Shown here one piece after another: positions 1 to 9,500 of a stretch of DNA of 62,000 bases (the first letter of the stretch is position 1; each line of letters starts with the position of its first letter). The stretch is from assembly GCA_009746045.1 (NCBI GenBank), contig RPFO01000114.1:613719-675718 (forward strand). The letters are read 5' to 3'. A model generated the notes under the pieces. The model did no database searches. It was given only the letters and a program-made list of their open reading frames with translations, and had not been told where the DNA came from. Position numbers and translations under genes: made by a program. The stretch comes from Mesostigma viride (Eukaryota; Streptophyta; Mesostigmatophyceae; Mesostigmatales; Mesostigmataceae).

Positions 1-58
1 TCTCTCTCTCTCTCCCTCTCTCTCTCCCTCTCTCTCTCTCCCTCTTACCCCCCCCCCC
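1..58. repeat. TC microsatellite and C-rich run
   Basis: CT/CCCTCT repeats followed by C-runs open the window. The same junction with unique sequence is seen at about 30715 after the much longer tract of copy B, so this is the right-hand end of a truncated copy of that tract. Confidence 0.9.
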
Positions 59-125
59 TCCACCCCCCCTCCCTTTTACAAACACCATAATTCTGCCAAC
101 GTCACTCTTCTTTGACCGTGTGATA

Positions 126-538
126 GTTACGCCCGCCGTCGTTTCTTCTCTTACTGGAAGAGCACATGACCAACATTGGTTGTGCTAGTTACGCCCGCCG
201 TCGTTTCTTTTGCCTTACTGTTCGAAATATATCTCGTGAAAGATGCCCTCCCATCAGGTAACTTGTCTTCTTGTAAGCTAAATCTTTCCAGAATAGTTAC
301 GCCCGCCGTCGTTTCTTTTGCATCTTCGATGTCTAAGTATTTGTCGTGTAGGTTGCATTCTAGTCAGGTCCATTGTCCCTTGTGATATCAATGTATCCCA
401 TGATAGTTACGCCCGCCGTCGTTTCTTTTTTATTTTCGATGTCGAAGAATATTTCGTGAGTGTTGTTTCGCGTTACGGTCCAATGTCTTCTTGTGATATC
501 AATGTATCCCGAGATGGTTACGCCCGCCGTCGTTTCTC
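126..538 (+). repeat. ~110-bp tandem array with five copies of the recurrent motif
   Basis: The core GTTACGCCCGCCGTCGTTTC starts at 126, 188, 296, 406 and 517. The last four starts are 108 to 111 bp apart, and the intervening sequence (TTTCGATGTC...AAGTAT, GTGATATCAATGTATCCC) is also repeated, so this is a degenerate tandem array. It lies just upstream of the first coding exon and ends before the leader sequence at 642. Related motif copies occur inside most introns downstream. Confidence 0.85.
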
Positions 539-641
539 TTTCCGTCTCGTTCGCTTTAAAATATCTAATGAAGGTTGTACCAACGTCCATTCACTTTTCT
601 TATAGAATGATAAACGTTCACCTAAAACAAATTACTATATA

Positions 642-690
642 CACCCGTTAAACCACCCCCCCTCGAAATGACTCGTTTGTTGCAGAACAA
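642..690 (+). promoter_or_regulatory. Leader segment ending in a splice acceptor
   Basis: A stretch reading ACACCCGTTAAACC, a C-run, then CTCGAAATGACTCG and TTTGTTGCAG lies just before the ATG at 691. Almost the same sequence occurs at 3281-3334 before the ATG at 3335. The TTGTTGCAG end looks like a 3' splice site, so both starts probably sit in a second exon behind a 5' UTR intron. Confidence 0.5.
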
Positions 691-1239
691 ATGGATGAAG
701 AACTTCAGAATATTTGCCGCGGAAACACCGATTGCCAAAAGAAAGCCGTTGACAAGTTTCACCCTTTTTGTGTGGATCACCTGAAGATTGTTTCAGACAT
801 TCAGGCAGTGTTTGACACTGGCTTAAAAAAGATTGCAAGAAAGGCGAAAAACGAGGGGGGCTCTAAGCTTGTCATGGTCCTTGAGATGAGGAAGGCCGGC
901 ATGACGGTTTGTGTGGAGACAACAGATAGTGTCGCGGATAGCATGCCAGAAATGGCAGATGTTTTGTATGAGAATGATGCGTCGGTTTTCTTCGCCATCA
1001 AGCCTCTCGGGATCGAATTCATATACACGACAAAAGAATGTGTGTGGGGGGGCCGGGATCCAAGTAGTGTAGCAGAGAGTGCGGCAGAGGCCCTTGTTTT
1101 GAATGCGGGTGCTTGGTCCTACAGGGAGATCGACTTCTTAAGGCCAGGAGGGTGGGTTGACGAGCTGAAAGATGCAGTCAGTATCGCCACAGGTGTTAGG
1201 AGGGCATCTTTTGGAAAGAGGCTCCACGGTATCATGTAA
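691..1239 (+). CDS. 182-aa protein with N-terminal Cys/His finger
   Basis: One open frame of 182 codons begins at an ATG five bases after a probable splice acceptor and ends at TAA. Residues C9, C15, C27 and H30 give the spacing C-x5-C-x11-C-x2-H, close to the C-x4-C-x10-C-x2-H of the exon at 4262. This resembles the short Cys/His modules (ending in C-x2-H) that bind nucleic acid in plant and stramenopile proteins, but I cannot name the family. The remainder is mixed alpha/beta with no motif I recognise. The first ~25 codons align at DNA level with those at 3335, so the two starts are paralogous. In copy B the same frame is broken by losses in two G-runs. Confidence that it is coding is good; function is unknown. 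Confidence 0.6.
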   Translation: MDEELQNICRGNTDCQKKAVDKFHPFCVDHLKIVSDIQAVFDTGLKKIARKAKNEGGSKLVMVLEMRKAGMTVCVETTDSVADSMPEMADVLYENDASVFFAIKPLGIEFIYTTKECVWGGRDPSSVAESAAEALVLNAGAWSYREIDFLRPGGWVDELKDAVSIATGVRRASFGKRLHGIM

Positions 1240-1296
1240 TATATTTTAATACGTTTCGAAACAAACAATACAAATGATTTTGACAACATTGAATTC

Positions 1297-1410
1297 ATGT
1301 CCCACGTAGCTCCCACAAAAACCAGCATCTTCATTAAAACAATAAGTGGAAGCATACATGTGACACTAATTGACATGCCCGGAGGCACGCCGTTCAAGGC
1401 CCTTCATGAA
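1297..1410 (+). CDS. Ubiquitin-like first exon
   Basis: An ATG opens 38 codons ending at a good donor (GAA|GTACGT). Residues 10 to 24, SIFIKTISGSIHVTL, match the first beta-hairpin of ubiquitin-like folds (ubiquitin: IFVKTLTG followed by a second strand), and the next residues could start the helix. Only about half a beta-grasp domain is present, so the rest must lie in a downstream exon I could not identify. An almost identical copy follows at 1877, and both recur in copy B. It could be a captured fragment rather than a working exon. Confidence 0.4.
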
Positions 1411-1454
1411 GTACGTTGCCCTAGAGGCAACCAAGACAAGGGTGGGTGGGTGGG

Positions 1455-1875
1455 GAGCAAAGAAAGAGGCCGACAAAACCAGCCAGAGCGGCTTTTAGTC
1501 GCAAAACCTCCCTTATCCCTAGCTAACTGACGTCATTAAACCCTTATGTTTAGTGGATGCTAGTAAGACGCTAACCGTACAGACCGGGGGTAGAATATCC
1601 CGAATCTGCACGGCTAGTATTAAATAATGCGTAGGTTGTTCTTTTCAGGGGCACTGCACCTCACGCCCCGTTCCGCCCGGGTATAATCAACCCAAGCGCG
1701 GAACGCACATTTTATTTAATTCATTTTTCAACCATGCACTATATTGCATCTACTAATCACAAAAGCTCTAGCCAAACAGCTACGAGTAAACACTGCGACC
1801 TATAAGCCGCTCATCCAGCGGCCTCTTGTTCCCGCATTCACGTATAGAAGAAACTCCGTTCAAAGAACCCCGATT
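1455..1875 (+). repeat. 421-bp direct repeat, first copy
   Basis: This segment starts GAGCAAAGAAAGAGG and ends AACCCCGATT, and it recurs with near identity at 2837-3257. Inside are a TATAAT-like stretch after CCCGGG and a small hairpin (AGCCGCTCATCCAGCGGC). Each copy stands just upstream of a candidate coding start, the ubiquitin-like ATG at 1877 and the motif and leader at 3264 to 3335, so it may carry a promoter. The ends are not TG...CA and I see no target duplication, so it is not a standard LTR. Confidence 0.85.
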
Positions 1876-1876
1876 C

Positions 1877-1989
1877 ATGTCCCACGTAGCTCCCACAAAA
1901 CCAGCATCTTCATTAAAACAATAAGTGGAAGCATACATGTGACACTAATTGACATGCCCGGAGGCACGCCGTTCAAGGCCCTTCATGAA
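1877..1989 (+). pseudogene. Second ubiquitin-like exon copy, frameshifted in A
   Basis: This repeats the exon at 1297 but has four instead of five A residues in the ACAAAAACC run, which shifts the frame after about ten codons. The matching exon of copy B (32537-32650) keeps five A residues and is open to the same GTACGT donor. The loss is therefore either a private mutation or a homopolymer error. Confidence 0.6.
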
Positions 1990-2836
1990 GTACGTTGCCC
2001 AATCACCCCCGCCCTGGCTTTCCCTTGAAGCCGCACTCCACCTTGCTCGTTGTCACAAGTGACCGCCCTGCCGCAAAACGGGAGCCCCCCCACATCGGGA
2101 GGCGTGTGCCCGGCGGCTGTGGATGCATGGCCAGGCCCAAAAAGGCCCAGCGCATTTGCACTGCGATTGCGCACGGCCAGCCTATCATGACCCCTCTCGG
2201 GGCCCCGAGTCGGTACCGCTATGGCCGTCTCCCCATAGACCCGGGGTGCTTCGAGAAAAAACGTGGACCTAGCCCAGGCCCCGCCAGCCCGGATGCCCGA
2301 GGCCACAGCCCCAGGCACCTGGCTGAACGAGAGTCCGTTCAGCCAAGACCGCATTCCCCCCCGAGGTTTCTATGCGTGGGGAAAAAATTTCTAGCTTAGA
2401 CGCTTTTCCCATCGCCGTCCCCAGCCCCAACCACCCCCCCTCGGCGGAAGGCAATTGCAAAGTTTGCTGGCCAGCAGCAATTTCCGAAGAAAAAGCCGCA
2501 GGCCGCGGACCGAGACACGGGTCGCCAGTGCCAGCCATCCGGCTCCAACCCGGGGTGCAAGCATCCCCAGGTACGGAGCACCAGCTCGCGCACTGGGCCG
2601 ACCAAGCGACAGTTGAGCACCTGTCACGGCATCCGGCCCACCAAAGACCCCAAGCTGGGGAAAAGGTGCGGACCGGAGGTAATCTTTTTCTTTTCTTTTA
2701 GTTAACCGGGCGAGGAACTACGCCTGGCCGGTTAACAACTGGAAGTCTCACCACTGGCCAAGTGGCCAGTGCAACCAGTGCTTTTGGGATTTTGCTCCGC
2801 AGCACCCATAGCTGCGGCTGCCGCCGCAACGACAAC
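1990..2836. other. GC-rich spacer between the 421-bp repeats, no gene recognised
   Basis: The stretch is rich in G and C and has overlapping open frames on both strands, as expected from composition. A short inverted repeat (GGCTGAACG...CGTTCAGCC) sits at about 2321-2345, and GGCCAGTGG/CCACTGGCC-type dyads at about 2750-2775. None of the frames resembles a known family, and the same sequence is preserved in copy B. It is most likely intron or intergenic sequence. Confidence 0.5.
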
Positions 2837-3257
2837 GAGCAAAGAAAGAGGCCGACAAAACCAGCCAGAGCGGCTTTTAGTCGCAAAACCTCCCTTATCC
2901 CTAGCTAACTGACGTCATTAAACCCTTATGTTTAGTGGATGCTAGTAAGACGCTAACCGTACAGACCGGGGGTAGAATATCCCGAATCTGCACGGCTAGT
3001 ATTAAATAATGCGTAGGTTGTTCTTTTCAGGGGCACTGCACCTCACGCCCCGTTCCGCCCGGGTATAATCAACCCAAGCGCGGAACGCACATTTTATTTA
3101 ATTCATTTTTCAACCATGCACTATATTGCATCTACTATTCACAAAAGCTCTAGCCAAACAGCTACGAGTAAACACTGCGACCTATAAGCCGCTCATCCAG
3201 CGGCCTCTTGTTCCCGCATTCACGTATAGAAGAAACTCCGTTCAAAGAACCCCGATT
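2837..3257 (+). repeat. 421-bp direct repeat, second copy
   Basis: Partner of 1455-1875 with the same limits. It is followed at once by a partial recurrent motif (GTTACGCCCGCC at about 3265) and then the leader segment before the ATG at 3335, so it may hold the promoter of the large gene. Confidence 0.85.
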
Positions 3258-3334
3258 GTATGTGTTACGCCCGCCATGAATCTACACCCGTTAAACCACA
3301 CCCCCCTCGAAATGACTCGTTTGTTGCAGAACGA

Positions 3335-3559
3335 ATGTCAGAAGAAGAACAAAAAAAATGCCTCGGAAACCACAAGCGTAAAAGGAAAGCCGATGACAAC
3401 GTAGAGACCCTCTCGGAGGATGTGCCGGAGTTGGTTTCTTCGGATGACGAGTTTGATTACTCGAAAACATCGGGGGGACAAGTTCTTGAGAAAGCATGGA
3501 AGGTCTTTGTGACAAACGCGTTTGTGGAATGGATAAAAAAAAACTATTCCGAGGAATAA
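3335..3559 (+). CDS. Exon 1 of the large gene (or a 74-aa gene)
   Basis: The ATG follows a probable acceptor (TTGTTGCAG, exon from 3330). Early residues are hydrophilic and basic (KRKRK at residues 14-18), then acidic (about 27-42). The start is paralogous to the 182-aa gene but keeps only the first cysteine, C9. A donor at AAG|GTCTTT (3503) gives 56 codons in phase 0; reading through instead ends at TAA 3557. The splice choice is inferred from phase and from the similar AAG|GTTTCA end of the next exon. Confidence 0.5.
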   Translation: MSEEEQKKCLGNHKRKRKADDNVETLSEDVPELVSSDDEFDYSKTSGGQVLEKAWKVFVTNAFVEWIKKNYSEE

Positions 3560-6500
3560 CAACTTGTTTATATAATATTTTTTTAATAAATTAATGTTTA
3601 TTTAAAACGTATCATTTTATTCCTTCGCGCAGGAAATGGTGGAGGTTGAGGAGAGTTCGCCCAAAAGGCAAAGGACCGACACAGTTCGACAAAATGGAAG
3701 GAGTCTTCCATTGTACATCAAAAAAATAGTTGAGGATTACTGGCTCGCTTCCGATTCGACTCCTCGTCCGAGTCCGGTCATACCGGACAGTGTCAAAGTC
3801 TGGAAGGTTTCAGCACATCAATCGCACATTGAATAGATAATGTTTTATCGCCATATTGCTGTCCGACAAGTTGCGCCTTGGGGCGTTTCTTTGTGCCAAA
3901 TTTAAACCTATTAATAAACAAGTACAATTATAATATAATTTCAAATCGTTTTTTGATTTTTATTTTCCGGGGCCGGTTACTGATGAGTTGCGACCGCCGG
4001 CGTTTCTCTGCTGTTGAATGCCCCCCCTCTACATACAAATTATATTGTCTGGACATTCGTATGTAGTGACAATCGTAGTCAATGTGATTGCCCTTCGTTT
4101 TTAGGTAGGAAGTGTTGATTGAAAAAGTTGCGCCCCAGGGCGTTTCTTTGTTGCATTTTCTTCAAATTTTAGCTCGCGTAAATAGATGAAGATGATTTAA
4201 TAAATGCCAATTTTTTTTAATAATATAAACTACTCGCGGCCGGTATGTTCTGGTTTTGCAGATGTCCAGTCTGACGGTCGACATAAGGGGACGTCCATAT
4301 CAGGACGCTGTTTTCCGGATTTTTGAGAAGGATCCCGATAAGAAGTGCCGGGATAGGAAATGTAAAAAGCTGTCAATTACCAACTTCGGTCTGTGTGGGG
4401 AACACATCGTAGATTTCGGAAAGGACATGATTTCCCGTCATCTGCAACAATACGTTGACAACAATTGTGTGGGAGGGGCGCAGATGGACGTCCTTCTTGA
4501 GGATGGAGTGGAGGGAGCCAAAAGGGCTGTAATTCGGCTGTCGGAAATGGATGATGACAAAGAGGACGTGAACATTCGCCTTAGGAGGCACGACGACAAC
4601 ACGGCCGATTGTGTGTTTGGGTCTGGAGGAATGGAGGATGAGAGCCAGGTCTTCCATGATGCCGCGGAGAAGGTGGTTGAATGGATGATGGGTTGGTCAA
4701 ATCTTGACGTTCGCATATTCAACCGTCTGACGTCTGATTTCCTTCTTAGGGGAAGTTTCAAGATGGTTGACCGTGCAAGGCAGTCCAGGAACCAGCTATC
4801 CCTTTCCATGGCCAGTCCGATCGCACGCATGATTAAGGAGGGCCCTCTTCCGCGCAACCTTGCCTCGAGATTTCGAAAATACCATGAAGGGCCCGACCGA
4901 AAATCAGCAGCGATTTCCCATTCGCGAACCACTTATGGGTCGACGGAGTTGGTAACCGAATTTTTTTGCATTTCCTTGCCAAATGATTCTTTATGAGGGA
5001 CATAGAGTTGTTTGTATAGAGAGTGAATTGACGAAAGTTGCGACGGCGGTCGCATCTTTTAGTGCGTCGTTCTCTTGTTATGAATCTCTGTTCATTCTGA
5101 ATTATAACGTTGTTTGTACCTTGACATAATGATGCATTTTTTGTATTGAGTTGCGACGTGGGGCGCATCTTCCTGCTGACTCGTATGATTTTTCCAATTT
5201 TTTTGTTTTGTTGTTGCAGATGGAAAAGGGCGGCCCTACATCGCAGGTGGTCGGCGACTCTCCCCCTAGGGGGAAGGGTCTGAAGGGCAACCAGTTCAGG
5301 CCCAAGGCGCCTCCTCACAACAGCCTCCTCACAAGCGTGCAAGGGAGGGCACGCCGCCCCCAATGGTGGAATCTGGTGTCAGCTTTGCCGCGGTCACTGG
5401 GAAGGATGAGTACCACGGTGGTCGTGAGATGGTGGACGATCCGGTTAAGCGGTTCAGATTGAGCGGTTTGAGCGACTCGCGAATGGCACTCGTGAACAGC
5501 AATTCGCGCTGTACCAAGACATCCTTAATGACAAACCTGAAGTCGCCAAGGTGCCTTATCTCTCCAAACACATTCATGCCTCGTTTCGAAACCCTGCTCC
5601 AGCAGGAGCTAAGGTTGCGTCGGTTGGCTCAGAATGCGCCAGAGACAGTAGCCGCCGCGCCCTCCCATGCCGCGCCTGCCGCAGTAGCCCAAAAGAGGGG
5701 GGAGAGTGTGCACGAGTCGGCCGCAGTGCCCTCAACCGCAAGGGATCCCCCCGCGACTTCCAAGCCGGTCGCGACGGGCGATATGCCCCCGCCGCGGCCA
5801 AGGGGAAGGGGGAAGGGGGTCGATGCAGGGGAAGAAGTTTTCGAAATGACGCCGAGCAATTTGGAAGGTGGCGGGCCGATCTTCGTAAGTCTCTGCCCAT
5901 TTAATTGATGTCGTGAAATACAATAAGCATTTTTTTGCAATATTCGCCAGACATGTCATTTCCGACAACTAAGCGGATTTTTACTTTCCGTTGAAATGTT
6001 CGCAGGGCCGGCAAGAGGATGTGGGTGCAAGAGAAGCCCGCTCAATGGCGGGAAGCACCCAGGTACATGAGTGCGTCAGATTCCTCTCCGGTTTACTTGT
6101 ATTGAAAAGGTTTGCGTGCGTATATCCTTGTTTATTTTTGTAGTAATTTTTTTCTTGTGAATGGACAATCGCGTTTGCTTTTTTACAGGGAAGTCCGTTC
6201 GAGCAGCAAGAGGGCGGTGACAGGAGGGGAAGTGGATCTTACGGTGGTTCCACTGCAGAGGGGGGAAGGGTAAGTTACCGTTGACTTACAAATTGAAAGT
6301 TTAGGTTCGTCCTCAATTGACAGAGTTACGACGGCCGGCGTTTCTCTACACTTTTCTTACATTAAAAATCTTCCGTTGATAATGTTCTTGCAGGAAGCCG
6401 GTCGTCAGGGTGGGGCAAATCTCCAGGGAGAGGGGGCTATCGCTGTCGGTGAGCCTGTGTCAGAGGGCGCGGGTGGAAGCGACGGCGATACTGCGAAAAT

Positions 6501-9500
6501 GACACGCTTTAAGGAGCAAGCGGATGCTTATAAACTGAGGACGTTAGCAAAGCGGGTTGTGGCCGAGGTGAGAACGGAAACAGCCCCACCTGAGGTACGG
6601 AACCAGATGATGACTCTCCATCAAGTCGCTGAGTTGATCGTGAAGAATGCGTGCGCGCCCGATGGAGCCACACAGCCTGAGGAGATCCCGAGCGCCAAGG
6701 CCTTGATAAAGTGGATGCAGGAGAACCTGTTCGAGGGCAAAGCGAAGGAGAGGAAGTGTAAACTGAAGACGGTGACGATGGCGGACGCCAAGACTCTGAT
6801 CAAGATGTTGAAGGAACACGATGCCCGCCGGGACAAGTCTCCGAAGATCGCGAAGGGGTCGAAGAAAGCGGCTGAAGCAGCAGCGGTTGAGGGGAATGAG
6901 GTAAGTCTACCTCTGTTGTGAGGGGGGCTTTGTTCTTGAGGTCCAGGTTTCATGTAGGTTGCGACGGCCGGCGTTTCTCAAGTGTGACACTTACTTCCTT
7001 TTGGTTATTCTTTCCTGATTTCGCATCGTTGAGGGAAATGAGCCAAGTGTACCTCTGTTGTGAGGGGGGCTTCTTGAGGTTTAGGTTTCATCTAGGTTGC
7101 GACGGCCGGCGTTTCTCAAGTGTGACACTTATTCCTTTTGGTTATGCTTTCCTGATTTTTTCCATCATTGTTAAGGGGAACGAGGTAAGTGTACCTCTGT
7201 TGTGAGGGGGGCTTTGATGTTGAGGTTCAGGTTTCATGTAGGTTGCGACGGCCGGCGTTTCTCAATCGGCATTTACTTTATTCCTTTTGGTTATGCTTTC
7301 CTGATTTTTTCGCATCACTGCAGTACGTGCAGGCCGAAAAAGCGACCCACGCGGCCATCATGTTCTCAATCAGGCTCGACCAGCACCCGCGCCGCGAGAA
7401 CATGGAAATAGCTAGTACGTGGACTGCTGCCGTCGACGAACACCAGAAGGGACTCTCCGAAGCACTTGCGACCTACAAGGGGAAGGCGCTGAAGGGAAAG
7501 GGGAAAGGAAAGGAGGTGGAGGTTGCGGATGCTCCCGTGTCTCTGCTTGAGAAATGGGAGAAGTCCCCGGTGTCGCAGGATGATGATGACATCCTGGATG
7601 TGAACGATGAGATCGCGAAGGGCAAACGGTTGCGGCAGGAGCTTGCCGTTCAGCCGCGGGACCTCGATGAGATGTCCAAAGCCTTGGTGCATCGAAATCG
7701 GGTGTGGACAAGGAACCTGTTCGTTGGGCCTCAGAAGGTCCTCGCACGAGACTTGCATCTGTCGAGAGCCGAGCAGAACGCCACCATTTTTGCCAGTTCG
7801 GAGTCCGACTACGGCCACGACAAGCTGGTGATTCCTGTGTGGCGGTACTCGTTCCAGTTTTTGGCTGACCGGTTCCCCAACACTTTTCATGAGTGGATGA
7901 AAAACGAGAACACCCAGCGTCAGGTCGCGCAACTTTTCGGGGAGATGGGGGGGTTACGGACAATGAAGGCTGGCTACGCTCGCGCAATGACTGACAAAGA
8001 GATTGATATCTACCTGCGAACGAGCTCGGCCAAGGCGATGGCCGAAGCTGCTTCCACCAGGTTCTGACAGGACGGGCCGATGTGCTGGACTCACTTAAGC
8101 CCGTGGACGTGAGAAAGGCCGCGCTTTTGGACAGTTTGTGCAAGTCCGCCTGGGAGATGGCTCCACTCGAGAAGAAGCCACCGTTGCCGCCAGCCATTTG
8201 CGGCTTTCTCGTGCTGGACGGGAACCACTTTACCACACTCATCAAATCGGTGAAATTCGAACTGGTCGCCCCAAATATGACGGTGGACCAAAGATCTGTG
8301 TGGTACAAGGCAATGCTGAACGGTTTCATGAAGGCGGAAAAGCTAAGGGTCGTTGCGCGGGGAGGGAAGGAGCAGGAAGTCACGAAGACCGTGGCCGCGG
8401 AGAAGCTGGAGGAGTGGGCAATGGATTGGACGAAATTCGGGGGGGTGGACGTGCAGATGCTCAAGGGTGACACCATCCTGCCGACCTGGTGGCAGATCCG
8501 TGAACAGAAGGTAAGCCAGGTTGCGACCGCCGGCGTTTCTATAAGTGGTTTTCTTGTGTTAATTTCAGTATGCCATTAGTTCGGTCAAGATGCGACCGCC
8601 GGCGTTTCTATAAGGGGTTTTCATGTTCCACCTTAGCATGCCATATTTTGGTCAAGATGCGACCGCCGGCGTTTCTGTCAGTCGTATTCTTGTTCTCAGT
8701 TGAGTTGTGCTTATTTGGGAGGACTATCGATGTGTCTCTGCGCGTTGTTACCCTACGGCGATGCAGGTTTCCGAACAAGTCGGCAAGATGATCGAAGTTG
8801 TCAGGCAGCTCGGGAACGCCATGAACGCCGAGGACACAGCCCAAGCCAAGGCAACGTGGGGCTCAGCGCTGGGGGATGTGCACCGGGCCTACCAGGCATA
8901 TGGACCCCTCAAGAGAGGGAAGGGCGTGTCTATCCCAACTCCTCTGTACGGCAAGATCTGGGCGATTGTGAAGCCCTTTTGGCAGAAAGGAGAGCAAGCC
9001 AAGGCCGAAGGGGACGGCGCAGGCGACAAGGCAGGAGGGGCTGAAGAGACGGACAAGTGGGGGCCGGACCAGAAGAACTTCATGCAGCGCTGGCTGTTCT
9101 GGTGTGAGGACCCTTTGAAGCCCGCTGTCGACGGCAAGCCGGCGATCGCACAGGATATCGCGGCTCGGCAAGACTTCCTTGACACGCGCCCTAAAGACAA
9201 GGCGCACGAACTGTCCATTTTCACCGCGCATCGGGAACTTGCGAGTTTCCAGTACTTCGACAGCCTGATCCAAGCGCCGATCATGTCCTGTGAGGCCCCT
9301 CCCAGCAACCTGATAAAAATAATGGAAGTCGCCAAGAATTTGATAGAGGGGGCGAAGCAATTCGCCCACATCAAGTTCCTGGAGAACCCCGACCTGATTG
9401 GCTCCGTCAGACAACTAGACGGGACTTTCGACCCCGTAATGGTGAGGGAGCACGTGTTTGGCGTGAAGCTGAAGGGCACCTTCGCCACGGACCTCGACAA

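Noticed and set aside
126-538. Regularly spaced short repeats that might suggest a CRISPR array
   Set aside because: The intervals are themselves repeated, spacing is about 110 bp, and the setting is eukaryotic with introns. This is a tandem array, not a CRISPR.
1995-2701. Overlapping frames of 109 to 134 codons in the GC-rich spacer
   Set aside because: Frames of similar length exist on both strands, as expected from composition, and none resembles a protein family.
1455-3257. The 421-bp repeats as LTRs of a small retrotransposon
   Set aside because: Ends are not TG/CA, no target duplication or primer site is visible, and a ubiquitin-like exon also lies outside the repeats. Left as plain direct repeats.
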